From assembly GCF_001425175.1 (NCBI RefSeq), contig NZ_LMDV01000009.1:399614-463613 (forward strand): a stretch of 64,000 nt of DNA, written 5' to 3'. This stretch comes from Nocardioides sp. Root1257 (GTDB taxonomy: Bacteria > Actinomycetota > Actinomycetes > Propionibacteriales > Nocardioidaceae). The translations under genes and the position numbers were made by a program. The notes under the pieces are model-generated. The model had not been told where the DNA came from and searched no databases. It saw nothing but the letters and a program-made list of their open reading frames with translations. Positions 1 to 9,184 of the stretch are shown here, one piece after another (positions within the stretch are counted from its first letter, which is position 1; each line of letters starts with the position of its first letter).

Positions 1-224
1 AGGACGCCCGGGGCTGCGACCTCGACCACATCACCCCCTACGCGAGCGGCGGGAAGACCACGTCGTGGAACCTCGCCCCGTTGTGCCGCTTCCACCACCG
101 CGTCAAGACCTTCAGCACCTGGACCTACCACCGCACCAGCCGCACCAGCTTCATCTGGACCAGCCCCAAGGGCCGGGTCCACCCCGTCGACGTCACCACC
201 GAACACCGACGACGAACCCACTGA
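1..224 (+). CDS. HNH endonuclease, C-terminal fragment (DUF222/13E12 type)
   Basis: The gene enters from the left edge, so only about the last 73 residues are visible, reading from base 3. They contain the HNH core CDLDHITPYASGG, then NLAPLCRFHHRVK, a typical metal-binding HNH fold. Actinobacterial proteins of the DUF222/13E12 repeat family end this way; they are multicopy, of unclear function and often tied to mobile DNA. The N-terminal part lies outside the window, so the family name rests on the C-terminal motif only. About 260 bases with no recognisable feature follow before the next gene. Confidence 0.75.
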   Translation, partial: DARGCDLDHITPYASGGKTTSWNLAPLCRFHHRVKTFSTWTYHRTSRTSFIWTSPKGRVHPVDVTTEHRRRTH

Positions 225-481
225 CCCCCACCCCGCCGACACCGCCGGCGGGGCCATTGCCATGCCACCCGGGCCCCAACGGTCGACCCGAGCGGGCCGC
301 CACCCGACAGGCTGCTGGAAATCGCCCCCGCAACCACCGACCACGGTGACCACGTATCCCGGTAGTCGCGTCACCAACAGCAACCACCACGAACCGCGAC
401 GCTGTCGACATCAACCGGGAAGATCCGGTGCACCAGGTAGATCGAATCCTCCCGGGCGATCCCCGCGATCGACCCGATCGG

Positions 482-1399
482 TCACCCCCGGCGTACGCAC
501 CGGAACCCGACGTGAGACGTCGTGTCCCGCACGCCGTGGCCCTGTCGGGCGGCCGGGCGGTAGCGCTGGCAGTAGTCGGGCGAGCACAGGTGCGACCCGC
601 CCTTCGTGACGAACCGGTCGGTCTCGACCAGCCGGACGCTGCCCCCGCAGCAGGGGCTGGCGGTCGCGGCCGACGTCACGACCTCGCCCTCGCGGGCGTG
701 GTTGTCGGTCCAGCGGGTCGCGGTCCACTCCCAGACGTTGCCGATCATGTCCTGCAGCCCGAAGCCGTTGGCCGGGTAGGTGCCGACCGGCGAGGTGTGG
801 TCGAAGCCGTAGGGGTCCTCGCTGCGCCAGGGGAACGGTCCCCGGAAGGTGTTCGCCAGCACCGCGCCGCCGGGCGACAGCTCGTCGCCCCACGCGAAGT
901 CGCGGCCCACGAGCCCGCCACGGGCCGCGCGCTCCCACTCGTGCTCGGTCGCGAGGTCCTTGCCGGCCCAGCGGGCGTACGCCGTCGCGTCCTCCCAGCC
1001 GACGTGCACGACCGGGTGGTCGGGGAGCTCCTCCCACGAGCTGCCAGGGCCCTGGGGCGCGCGCCACGAGGCATCCGGCTGCCAGCGCCACCACTGGGTC
1101 CAGTCGCCGAGGTGCACCGGCCCCGAGGTCAGCGTGAAGACCTGGGAGCCCGGGACCAGGAGCGCGGGGTCGGCGCCCGGGAAGTCGGCCGGGTCGGGCG
1201 CCACCTCTGCGACCGTGACGTGGCCCGTGTCGGCCACGAACTGCGCGAACTCGGCGTTGGTGACCGGGTGCCGGTCGAACCAGACGTCCCCGACCGCGAC
1301 CTCGCGGAGCGGTCGCTCCTCCGGGTAGTAGTGGTCGTTGCCGATCGTGGTCGTCCCTCCCGGGACGAGCACCATGCCCTCCTCGTGGCCCTCCGTCAC
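482..1399 (-). CDS. Formylglycine-generating enzyme (SUMF1/FGE)
   Basis: This is a 305-residue cytoplasmic FGE, which oxidises the cysteine of a CxPxR motif in sulfatases to C-alpha-formylglycine, their catalytic residue. The N-terminus (MVLVPGGTTTIGND) and the WEWTATRW segment are typical of the FGE-sulfatase fold. Near the C-terminus GGSHLCSPDYCQRYRPAARQ carries the paired catalytic cysteines at about residues 272 and 277, as in characterised actinobacterial FGEs, so it should be a true copper-dependent FGE rather than a cysteine-less relative. The GTG start follows an AGAGGG stretch. It lies 37 bases downstream of an arylsulfatase with the substrate motif CSPTR, so the two are probably co-transcribed and functionally coupled. 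Confidence 0.93.
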   Translation of the reverse strand: MTEGHEEGMVLVPGGTTTIGNDHYYPEERPLREVAVGDVWFDRHPVTNAEFAQFVADTGHVTVAEVAPDPADFPGADPALLVPGSQVFTLTSGPVHLGDWTQWWRWQPDASWRAPQGPGSSWEELPDHPVVHVGWEDATAYARWAGKDLATEHEWERAARGGLVGRDFAWGDELSPGGAVLANTFRGPFPWRSEDPYGFDHTSPVGTYPANGFGLQDMIGNVWEWTATRWTDNHAREGEVVTSAATASPCCGGSVRLVETDRFVTKGGSHLCSPDYCQRYRPAARQGHGVRDTTSHVGFRCVRRG

Positions 1400-1436
1400 G
1401 CCCTCTGTCTAGCAGAGAGGCGTGACGGAGCCGTGG

Positions 1437-3761
1437 TCAGTCTCGGGACATCGCGGCGTGGAAGTCGCGCTCCCGGTCGACGTACACGTCGTCGCCGATG
1501 TTGATCTCGACGACCTTGATCCGCCCTCCGGTGAAGGCGTACGGCGCCGCGTACTCCTTCGTGACCGGGTCGGAGGAGTCGCGACCGACCGTGAGCCCCT
1601 CACCGCAGAGGGCGAAGTGGCCGGGCTGGGTCTTCCAGTCGCTCTTGGCGACGGCGAGGTCGTCGACGTAGAGCGTGGCCGTGCCGATCGCCTGCCCGCG
1701 GTCGCCGTGGCTCTCCTTCGAGAACTCGACGCCGAGCACGTGCGCGCCGGTCGGCAGCAGGTCCGGCGAGACCAGCTGCTGCTCGGGCGGGATCCCGAGG
1801 AAGTTGTTGACGTACCAGAGCCTGCGGTCCTTGATGAAGAGCGTGTGCCCGCCGAAGCGCGCGCCGTTGGCGATGAGCACGCCCTCCGAGTCGTCCGTCA
1901 GCTCGACGTCGGCGAGGATCTTGAAGGAGCGACCCCGGATCTCCGCAGCGTTGAACTCCGGCAACGGCGAGGTGTCCGGGTAGTAGCGGTAGATCCCGCC
2001 CTCGGGGATGTCGGCGACGGGCATCTCCTTGACCAGGTCCTCCAGGGAGCGGTTGTCCAGGGGCAGCACATCGTACTTACCGGCCTCGACGTACCAGAGG
2101 TTGACCAGCTCCTTGACCTTGTCGGGGTGCTGCTCGGCGAGGTCGTGCGCCTCGGCGCGGTCCTCCTCGGAGTGGTAGAGCTCCCAGGTCTCGTTGACGA
2201 AGTCGGCGGCCGTCGCGCCCTGCTGCGGCGCTCGTTGCGCGACCACGTGCCAGCCCTCGTGCCACAGCGCGCGGGTGCCGAACATCTCGTAGTACTGGAT
2301 CTTCTTGCGGGTCGGGCCGTCGCCGTCGAAGGAGTACCTCATCGACACACCAGGCAGCTCCGTCTGCGCGTAGCCGAGCACCTGGTCGGGCATCTCGAGC
2401 CCGATGCACTCGAGGATCGTCGGGACGACGTCGACCGCGTGGTGGTACTGCGTGCGCACCTCGCCGCGCGCCGTGATGCCCTTCGGCCACGAGATCACCA
2501 GCGGGTCGGCGACGCCGCCCTGGTAGGTGTAGCGCTTGAACATCTTGAACGGCGTGGAGAACGCGGTCGCCCATCCGGTCGGGTAGTGGTTGTACGTCGC
2601 CGGCGAGCCGATCTCGTCGAGCAGAGCGAGGTTCTCGTCCATCTCGTCGGGCCAGGCGTTGAAGAACTTGTTCTCGTTGACCGACCCGTTGGGCGTGCCC
2701 TCACCGGAGGCGCCGTTGTCGGCGCAGTACATGACGATGGTGTTGTCGAGCTGGCCGGTCTCCTCGAGGTAGTCGATGATCCGGCCCACCTGCGCGTCGG
2801 TGTACTCCGAGAAGCCGGCGTACGTCTCCGCCATCCGGGCGAAGAGCCGCTTCTCGTCGTCGCTGAGGGAGTCCCAGGGCCGAACGTGGTCGAGCGGGGT
2901 GGCCGCCTCGCCGGGCAGCGGGTTGATGTCGGTCAGCGCGGTGCCCTCGGGCAGGATGCCGCGCTCCACCATCCGGGGCAGCACCCACTCGCGGTAGGCC
3001 TCGTAGCCGTCGTCGAACTGCCCGGCGTACTTGGCGATGTACTCCTCGGGCGCGTGGTGCGGGGCGTGGTTGGCGCCGGGGCAGAACCACAGGTACCACG
3101 GCTTCTTCGGTGCCGAGCTCTTGCTGTCCGCGATGAAGGAGATCGCCTTGTCGGCCAGGTCCTTCGACAGGTGGTAGCCGTCCTCGGGCATCGCGGGCTG
3201 GTCGACGTAGTGGTTGTCCTCGGCGAGGGTGGGATACCAGTTGTTGGTCTCGCCGCCGATGAAGCCGTAGAAGCGGTCGAACCCGCGGGCCAGGGGCCAG
3301 TTGCGCTTGCTGGCACCGACCGCCCACTCGTCGAGCGGGATGTTGTGGTTCTTGCCGACCCAGAAGGTGTTGTAGCCGTTCTCGCGGAGCACCTCGCCGA
3401 TGGTCGCGTTCTCCATCGGGATGTGGCCCGTGTGGCCCGGGAAGCCCTGGGCGCCCTCGGCGATCTGGGCGAAGCCGTTCTGGTGGTGGTTGCGGCCGGT
3501 CAGCAGGCACGACCGGGTCGGGGAGCAGAGCGCCGTGGTGTGCCACTGCGTGTAGGTCAGGCCGTTGTCGGCGAGGCGCTGCATGGTCGGCATGTTGATG
3601 CGCCCGCCGTACGGCGACCAGGCGGCGAGCCCGGTGTCGTCGTACAGCACCAGGAGCACGTTGGGCGCGCCCTCGGGCGCCGGCGGTTCGCGGAACGGCG
3701 TCCAGTCGGCGACCGAATCGCGCACATCGAGGTTGACGACACCCTTGAACTGCTTGGCCAC
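1437..3761 (-). CDS. Arylsulfatase, formylglycine-dependent (copy 1)
   Basis: This 774-residue type I sulfatase should hydrolyse sulfate esters. The metal-binding aspartates are in VLYDDTG (about residues 40-42). The modification motif is CSPTR with Cys79, followed by TGRNHH. Other conserved blocks are GKNHNIP and MYCADNGASGEG. No signal peptide is seen, consistent with cytoplasmic modification by the adjacent FGE. An open frame extends upstream, but I chose the GTG at 3761 because GGGAGGGG precedes it and because the resulting protein matches its paralogue at 6797-9121 in both length and N-terminus. The substrate cannot be inferred. It is divergent from the SulP transporter, with a palindrome between them. 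Confidence 0.93.
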   Translation of the reverse strand: MAKQFKGVVNLDVRDSVADWTPFREPPAPEGAPNVLLVLYDDTGLAAWSPYGGRINMPTMQRLADNGLTYTQWHTTALCSPTRSCLLTGRNHHQNGFAQIAEGAQGFPGHTGHIPMENATIGEVLRENGYNTFWVGKNHNIPLDEWAVGASKRNWPLARGFDRFYGFIGGETNNWYPTLAEDNHYVDQPAMPEDGYHLSKDLADKAISFIADSKSSAPKKPWYLWFCPGANHAPHHAPEEYIAKYAGQFDDGYEAYREWVLPRMVERGILPEGTALTDINPLPGEAATPLDHVRPWDSLSDDEKRLFARMAETYAGFSEYTDAQVGRIIDYLEETGQLDNTIVMYCADNGASGEGTPNGSVNENKFFNAWPDEMDENLALLDEIGSPATYNHYPTGWATAFSTPFKMFKRYTYQGGVADPLVISWPKGITARGEVRTQYHHAVDVVPTILECIGLEMPDQVLGYAQTELPGVSMRYSFDGDGPTRKKIQYYEMFGTRALWHEGWHVVAQRAPQQGATAADFVNETWELYHSEEDRAEAHDLAEQHPDKVKELVNLWYVEAGKYDVLPLDNRSLEDLVKEMPVADIPEGGIYRYYPDTSPLPEFNAAEIRGRSFKILADVELTDDSEGVLIANGARFGGHTLFIKDRRLWYVNNFLGIPPEQQLVSPDLLPTGAHVLGVEFSKESHGDRGQAIGTATLYVDDLAVAKSDWKTQPGHFALCGEGLTVGRDSSDPVTKEYAAPYAFTGGRIKVVEINIGDDVYVDRERDFHAAMSRD

Positions 3762-3843
3762 GAGACCCCTCCCGGGAAGACGGCGGACCACCACGCTCCC
3801 TCGCTGTCGCGGCACCCGGCTCACCCTCATCGGGTGAGGTTGC

Positions 3844-3858
3844 CGCGCGGTCCGCGCG
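3844..3858. promoter_or_regulatory. 15-bp GC palindrome between sulfatase and SulP genes
   Basis: CGCGCGGTCCGCGCG is a perfect inverted repeat around one central base. It lies in the 109-base gap between the divergent arylsulfatase and SulP transporter and is flanked by two copies of GGGTGAGG. It could be an operator for both genes. No regulator gene is adjacent, and GC-rich palindromes also arise by chance in this genome. Confidence 0.35.
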
Positions 3859-3870
3859 ATTGGGTGAGGC

Positions 3871-5532
3871 GTGCCCGCACTGCTGCCGACCCTGTCCGGC
3901 TACCAGCGCGGTTGGATCAGGTACGACGTCCTGGCCGGGGTCGCCGCAGGCACCGTCGTCATCCCGCAGGCGATGGCCTACGCGACCATCGCCGGGCTGC
4001 CGGTCGAGGTCGGTCTCTACACGTGCATGCTGCCGATGCTGGTGTACGCCGCCCTCGGCGGATCCCGGTCGCTCAGCATCTCGACGACGTCGACGATCGC
4101 GGTGCTCACCGCGTCCGCGCTCGCCGTGCTGCCCGACGACCGCACGCCCGACGAGCTGCTGCGCGACGCGTTCACCCTCACCACGCTGGTCGGCCTCGCG
4201 CTGCTGCTGATGCGCCTCTTCCGGCTCGGCTCGCTGGTCGAGCAGATCAGCCCGGCCACGATGATCGGGGTCAAGACCGGGGTCGGGCTGACCGTCGCCG
4301 TCTCGCAGCTGCCGACCCTGCTCGGCGTGAGCGGCGACGCCGAGAGCCAGGGCTTCTTCGGCAGGCTCGGCGACACGCTCTCCAAGCTCGGTGACGCGAA
4401 CGGTGTGACCGTCGTCGTCTCGGCGGTCGCCATCGGTGTCCTGTACCTGCTCCGCCGGGTCGCCCCCCAGGTCCCGGGCCCGCTGGTCGTGGTCGCGGGC
4501 GCGATCCTGCTCGTCGCCCTGACCGACGTCGAGGAGCACGGTCTCGCCCTGATCGAGCACGTGCCGAGCGGCCTGCCGACGCCGACGATGCCGATGTGGG
4601 GCGACATCGGCGTGCTGATGCCCGGCGCGGCCGCGATCGCGATCATGGCCTTCATGGAGACCGTGATCGTCGCCCGGGCCCAGCGGCAGCGCTCCGAGCC
4701 GCCCATCGACAGCGACCAGGAGCTCCTCGCCAACGGCGTCGCCGCGCTGGCCGGCGGGCTCTCGCAGTCGATGCCCCCGGCGGGTGGCTTCTCCCAGAGC
4801 GCGGTCAACCAGCGTGCGGGTGCGCGCACCCAGCTGGCCGGCGTCACGACCGCCGTGCTCGCCGTGCTCGTCGCCCTCTTCCTGGGCCCGGTCCTCGACG
4901 ACCTGCCGGAGGCGATCCTGGCCGCGATGGTCATGGTCGCCGTCCTCGGCCTGGTGCACCCCGCCGAGTTCGTGCGACTCCTGCGCATCGACCGCGCGGA
5001 GTTCTGGGTCGCACTCGCCACCGCGATCATCGGGCTCACCGCCGGCCTCCTGCTGGCAGTGGGAGTCGGCGTCGCCCTCACCCTCGTGCTCGTGCTCCGC
5101 TCCGTCAGCCGCAGCCAGGTCCGCCCGATCCATGCGCGGATCGGAGGCGGCTGGACCATCAACCCGGAGACGATCGACGAGACCGCGTCGTACGACGACA
5201 TGGTGCTGTTCCACCTCGACGGCGGCCTCTTCACGGGCAACGCGCAGCCGACCCAGGACGCGATCTTCACCGCCGCGCTCAACCGCGATCCCCGACCCGC
5301 GGCCGTCGTCCTCGAGGCGGCGTCGGTCGGCAAGGTCACCACGCCGTTCCTCGACGTGCTCGAGGGTCTGCACGCCGACCTCGGGCAGGAGGACATCGCC
5401 TTCGTCGTCGCCGCCCTGGCACCGGAGGCCGCCGAGACGGCCCGTCGGGCAGCCTGGTTCGCCGGTTTCGAGGACGACGGGCTGGTGCAGCCGACGGTCG
5501 ATGCGGCCATCGAGCGGGGGCGTCGTGGCTGA
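3871..5532 (+). CDS. SulP family anion transporter with STAS domain
   Basis: The 553-residue membrane protein starts with the SulP signature (LSGYQRGWIRYDVLAGVAAGTVVIPQAMAYA, given here by its outer parts: residues about 8-38), followed by about ten hydrophobic helices. It ends with a cytoplasmic STAS domain from about residue 440 (FHLDGGLFTGNAQ onward). SulP proteins move sulfate, bicarbonate or related anions. Beside two sulfatases and an FGE, sulfate or another sulfur anion is the natural guess, but selectivity cannot be read from sequence. The GTG start is the first codon compatible with the family's N-terminus. It overlaps the following ClC gene by 8 bases, suggesting translational coupling. 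Confidence 0.92.
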   Translation: MPALLPTLSGYQRGWIRYDVLAGVAAGTVVIPQAMAYATIAGLPVEVGLYTCMLPMLVYAALGGSRSLSISTTSTIAVLTASALAVLPDDRTPDELLRDAFTLTTLVGLALLLMRLFRLGSLVEQISPATMIGVKTGVGLTVAVSQLPTLLGVSGDAESQGFFGRLGDTLSKLGDANGVTVVVSAVAIGVLYLLRRVAPQVPGPLVVVAGAILLVALTDVEEHGLALIEHVPSGLPTPTMPMWGDIGVLMPGAAAIAIMAFMETVIVARAQRQRSEPPIDSDQELLANGVAALAGGLSQSMPPAGGFSQSAVNQRAGARTQLAGVTTAVLAVLVALFLGPVLDDLPEAILAAMVMVAVLGLVHPAEFVRLLRIDRAEFWVALATAIIGLTAGLLLAVGVGVALTLVLVLRSVSRSQVRPIHARIGGGWTINPETIDETASYDDMVLFHLDGGLFTGNAQPTQDAIFTAALNRDPRPAAVVLEAASVGKVTTPFLDVLEGLHADLGQEDIAFVVAALAPEAAETARRAAWFAGFEDDGLVQPTVDAAIERGRRG

Positions 5533-6793
5533 CGCCGAGCCCGCTGCCGGCGCCCCGACGGTGACCGCGGGGAGCCTGCTGCGCCAGGTGCCGCCGGCGA
5601 TCGTCGTCGGCGTCGGTTCCGGGCTCACGCTGATCGGCATCTCGCTGCTGGCCGGCTGGCTCGAGGGCCTGATCTGGGACGACCTGCCGCCGCAGCTCGG
5701 CGTCGACCCCGACGCCTGGTGGTGGACGATCCTGCTGCTCACCTGCGCCGGCGCGCTCGCCGGTCTCGTCGTCTGGAAGGCCCCTGGCCACGCCGGGCCC
5801 GACCCAGCCACCATCGAGCTCGTCTCGGCGCCCCTCCCCCTGCGGGCGCTGCCCGGCCTCGCCGCTGCGCTGATCATCACCCTCGCCGGCGGGATCAGCC
5901 TCGGCCCCGAGAACCCGATCATCGGTCTCAACGTGGCCCTGGCGGCCGTGCTCGGCATGCGCCTGCTGCCGAAGACGCCAGCGCCCTTCTGGATCGGGCT
6001 CGCCGTGGCCGGCACGCTCGGCGCGATGTTCGGTACGCCGGTCGGCGCGGCGCTGCTGCTGAGCGAGACGTCGCCCGGCGACCAGCGGATCCCGCTCTGG
6101 AACCGGATGTTCGGGCCGCTCGTGGCGGCCGGCGCCGGCGCGGCGACGATGTTCGCGCTCTCGGACCTCGACCTCGCCATCCCGGTGCCCGGCTACTCCG
6201 GCTTCCACACCGGTGACCTGTTCATCGCGATGCTGATCGCCAGCGGCGCGGCGGTCATCGGACTGGTGGCGGTCTACGCGTTCCCCGTGCTGCACGACGT
6301 GCTCCACCGGGTCTCTAACCCGTTCGTCCTGCTCACGGGAGCGGGCTTCGTGCTCGGCATCCTCGGTGTCATCGGCGGCAGGGAGAGCCTCTTCAAGGGC
6401 CTGGACGAGATGAAGGACGTCTCGGCCCACATCGGTGATTACTCCGCCGGGCACCTGGCCCTGCTCAGCGGCGTCAAGCTGCTCGCCCTGCTGGTCGCCG
6501 CCTCGGCCGGCTTCCGCGGCGGCCGGATCTTCCCGGCCCTCTTCATCGGCGTGATGCTCGGCTGGCTCGTCGTGGCGGTCTTCCCCGACGTCGCGCCGGC
6601 CGTCGCGATCACCGCGGCCTGCGTGGGCATCCTGGTGGCCGTCACCCGCAACGGCTGGCTGGCGCTCTTCATGGCGCTGACCGTCGTCCCCGACGCCGAC
6701 CTGCTGCCCATCCTCGTCCTGGCCGCACTGCCGGCCTGGCTGATCGTCGTCGGCCGGCCCCTGATGATCGTCGAGGAAGAGCCGGCTGCCTGA
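5525..6793 (+). CDS. ClC-type voltage-gated chloride channel/ion channel protein
   Basis: This 422-residue polytopic membrane protein has about ten hydrophobic helices. Two ClC landmarks are visible: GISLGPENPI, where the canonical GREGP selectivity loop would sit, and GFRGGRIFPALFIG, matching the second filter region (GGxFxP). The glutamate of GPENP could serve as the gating/proton glutamate. The canonical GSGIP loop is not obvious, so this is a divergent branch often annotated only as ion channel protein. The GTG start overlaps the SulP stop by 8 bases, so the two transporters probably form one transcript. It converges on the second sulfatase with a 3-base gap. Confidence 0.85.
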   Translation: MADAEPAAGAPTVTAGSLLRQVPPAIVVGVGSGLTLIGISLLAGWLEGLIWDDLPPQLGVDPDAWWWTILLLTCAGALAGLVVWKAPGHAGPDPATIELVSAPLPLRALPGLAAALIITLAGGISLGPENPIIGLNVALAAVLGMRLLPKTPAPFWIGLAVAGTLGAMFGTPVGAALLLSETSPGDQRIPLWNRMFGPLVAAGAGAATMFALSDLDLAIPVPGYSGFHTGDLFIAMLIASGAAVIGLVAVYAFPVLHDVLHRVSNPFVLLTGAGFVLGILGVIGGRESLFKGLDEMKDVSAHIGDYSAGHLALLSGVKLLALLVAASAGFRGGRIFPALFIGVMLGWLVVAVFPDVAPAVAITAACVGILVAVTRNGWLALFMALTVVPDADLLPILVLAALPAWLIVVGRPLMIVEEEPAA

Positions 6794-6796
6794 CGC

Positions 6797-9121
6797 CTAC
6801 TCCCGCGAGAGGATCGCGGCGGCCTCGAGCTCGAGGTCGAGGTACTGCTCGCCGCTGACGTCGACCGCGACGCCGAGCAGCTTGCCGCCGGTGAAGGGGA
6901 ACGGGTTCGTGTACTGCCGGCTCACCGTGTCGGCGCTGTCGAAGCCGACGCAGAGGCCGTCACCACAGAGGGTGAACTTGCCGACCTGGGCGCGCATCGG
7001 CCCCTCCGCGACGACCTGGTCGTCGACGTAGAGGCGGCAGGTCCCGACCGACTCCTTGTACTCGCCGGCACCCTCGCGCACGAACTCCATGCCGAGCGTG
7101 TGCGGCCCGGCCGTCAGCGGCTCGGAGACGAAGGTCTGCTCCGGCGGGATGCCGAGGAAGTTGTAGACGTAGTGCAGCTTCTGGTCCTTGATGAAGAGCG
7201 CGTGCCCGCCGAAGCGCGAGCCGTGCGCGAAGAGCACGCCCTCCGCGTCGGCGTCGAGGACCGCGTCCGCGATGATCTTGTAGGACCGACCCCGCACGTT
7301 CACCGCGACGCTCTCGGGCACGGCCGCGGTGTCGGGGTAGTAGACGTAGCGGTCCCGGGCCGGCTCGGCCTGGGGACGCTGGATGCTCACCAGCTCGAGC
7401 GCCCTGCGGTCGTCGAGCGGCAGGACGTTGTTCTCGTCGGCCTGCTGGAACCAGGCGTCGACCATCTCCTGCAGCTTCTCGGGCATCTCGTCGGCGAGGT
7501 TCCTCGACTCGGAGCGGTCCTCGGCGACGTGGTAGAGCTCCCAGGCGTCCTCGTCGAACCTGCCCTTGCCGCTGATCGGCGCGTGGATCGCGGCGGCCTT
7601 CCACCCGTCCTTCCAGATGCCCCGGGTGCCGAGCATCGCGTAGTACTGCACCTCCTTGGTCGTCGGTGCGTCCGGCGCGGCGTCGAAGCTGCTCCGCATC
7701 GAGACGCCGCTCAACGGCTGCTGCTCGACACCGCGGTACGTCGCCGGCATCTCCAGCCCGGTGACGTCGAGCACGGTCGCCACGATGTCGGTCGAGTGGT
7801 GGTACTGGTGCCGTATCTCGCCGCTCGCCTCGATGCCCTGCGGCCAGTGGATCACCATCGGGTCACAGGTGCCGCCGGAGAACTGCGCGTAGCGCTTGAA
7901 CATCTGGAACGGCGTGGAGAAGGCGGCCGCCCATCCCGTCGGGTAGTGGTTGTAGGTGTCGGCGCTGCCGAGCTTGTCGATCATCGCGAGGTTCTCGGCC
8001 AGGTCGTCCGGGTAGCCGTTGAAGAACTTGTTCTCGTTGACCGAGCCGTTGGGACTGCCCTCGCCCGAGGCGCCGTTGTCGGCGCAGTAGAAGATCAGCG
8101 TGTTGTCGAGCTGGCCGGTCTCCTCGAGGTAGTCGACGATCCGGCCCACCTGGGCGTCGGTGTACTCCGAGAACCCGGCGTACACCTCCGCGAAGCGGGC
8201 GAAGAGGCGACGCTCGTCGTCGTTGAGCTCCGCCCACGGGCGCACGAAGTCGTCGGGGTTGGCGGCGTCCTCCGGCATCGGGTTGAGGGGGGTCAGCTCG
8301 GTGCCCTCGGGCATGATGCCCTTCTCGATCATCCGGGCCAGCACCCACTCGCGGTAGGCCTCGTAGCCGTCGTCGAAGGCGCCCTCGTACTTCTTGATGT
8401 ACTCCTCGGGCGCGTGGTGCGGGGCATGGTTGGCGCCGGGGCAGAACCACAGGTACCACGGCTTCGAGGGGTTGGACGCCTGCTGGTTGCGCAGCATCTG
8501 GAGCGCCTGGTCGGCCAGGTCCTTCGACAGGTGGTAGCCGTCCTCCGGTGAGTACGGCTGGTCGATAAACCGGTTGTCCTCGACGAGGTCGGGATACCAG
8601 TTGTTGGTCTCCCCGCCGAGGAAGCCGTAGAAGCGGTCGAAGCCGAGCTGGAGCGGCCACATCGAGCGATTCCCGCCCGGGGCGTTGTCCTCCTCCGGCA
8701 CGTTGTGGTCCTTGCCGACCCAGAAGGTCGAGTAGCCGTTGTCCTGCAGGAGGTGGCTGATCGTCGCGCACTCGTCCGGGATGCGACCGGACGCTCCCGG
8801 GAAGCCGTCGGTCGCCTCCATGATCGTCGCGCAGCCGTTGAGGTGGTGGTTGCGACCGGTCAGGAACGTGGACCTGGTCGGCGAGCACAGCGCGGTCGTG
8901 TGCCACTGCGTGTAGGTCAGGCCGTTGGCGGCCAGCCGGTCCATCGTGGGCATGTTGATGCGACCGCCGTACGGCGACCAGGCCGCGAGGCCGGTGTCGT
9001 CGTACAGCACCACGAGGACGTTGGGGGCGCCATCGGGCGCCGTCCGCAGCTCGTAGGGCTTCCAGTCCGGGACCGAGTCCCGCACGTCCAGCTGGATGAC
9101 GCCGTCGAAGTCCTCGTTCAT
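6797..9121 (-). CDS. Arylsulfatase, formylglycine-dependent (copy 2)
   Basis: This is a 774-residue paralogue of the sulfatase at 1437-3761, equal in length and alignable throughout. It shares the VLYDDTGLAAWSPYGGRI metal-binding block, the CSPTR modification motif at Cys79 followed by TGRNHH, and YCADNGASGEG. The C-terminal third differs more, so substrates may differ. It lacks a signal peptide and should depend on the single FGE at 482-1399. The ATG start gives an N-terminus (MNEDFDGVIQLDVRDS) parallel to copy 1. The two sulfatases bracket the SulP-ClC pair, which suggests a duplication around the transporters or recruitment of them. Confidence 0.93.
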   Translation of the reverse strand: MNEDFDGVIQLDVRDSVPDWKPYELRTAPDGAPNVLVVLYDDTGLAAWSPYGGRINMPTMDRLAANGLTYTQWHTTALCSPTRSTFLTGRNHHLNGCATIMEATDGFPGASGRIPDECATISHLLQDNGYSTFWVGKDHNVPEEDNAPGGNRSMWPLQLGFDRFYGFLGGETNNWYPDLVEDNRFIDQPYSPEDGYHLSKDLADQALQMLRNQQASNPSKPWYLWFCPGANHAPHHAPEEYIKKYEGAFDDGYEAYREWVLARMIEKGIMPEGTELTPLNPMPEDAANPDDFVRPWAELNDDERRLFARFAEVYAGFSEYTDAQVGRIVDYLEETGQLDNTLIFYCADNGASGEGSPNGSVNENKFFNGYPDDLAENLAMIDKLGSADTYNHYPTGWAAAFSTPFQMFKRYAQFSGGTCDPMVIHWPQGIEASGEIRHQYHHSTDIVATVLDVTGLEMPATYRGVEQQPLSGVSMRSSFDAAPDAPTTKEVQYYAMLGTRGIWKDGWKAAAIHAPISGKGRFDEDAWELYHVAEDRSESRNLADEMPEKLQEMVDAWFQQADENNVLPLDDRRALELVSIQRPQAEPARDRYVYYPDTAAVPESVAVNVRGRSYKIIADAVLDADAEGVLFAHGSRFGGHALFIKDQKLHYVYNFLGIPPEQTFVSEPLTAGPHTLGMEFVREGAGEYKESVGTCRLYVDDQVVAEGPMRAQVGKFTLCGDGLCVGFDSADTVSRQYTNPFPFTGGKLLGVAVDVSGEQYLDLELEAAAILSRE

Positions 9122-9184
9122 GCTTCGATCGTGTGACGTCCCCGGAGGGTCCGCCTCCCCCGAGTCGGGTGAAGGTCCGTCCGG

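Noticed and set aside
1422..4394. 990-residue plus-strand open frame
   Set aside because: It is the mirror frame of the sulfatase gene in high-GC DNA, is rich in Val, Arg and Leu, and has no domain.
2701..6180. 1159-residue minus-strand open frame
   Set aside because: It runs antisense to the sulfatase and SulP genes and shows low-complexity Arg/Asp/Gly composition without motifs.
3833..9175. GGGTGA(G/A)G repeats upstream of the sulfatase and SulP genes as a shared operator
   Set aside because: Three loose copies occur, but similar words also appear elsewhere in this GC-rich sequence and spacing is not conserved.
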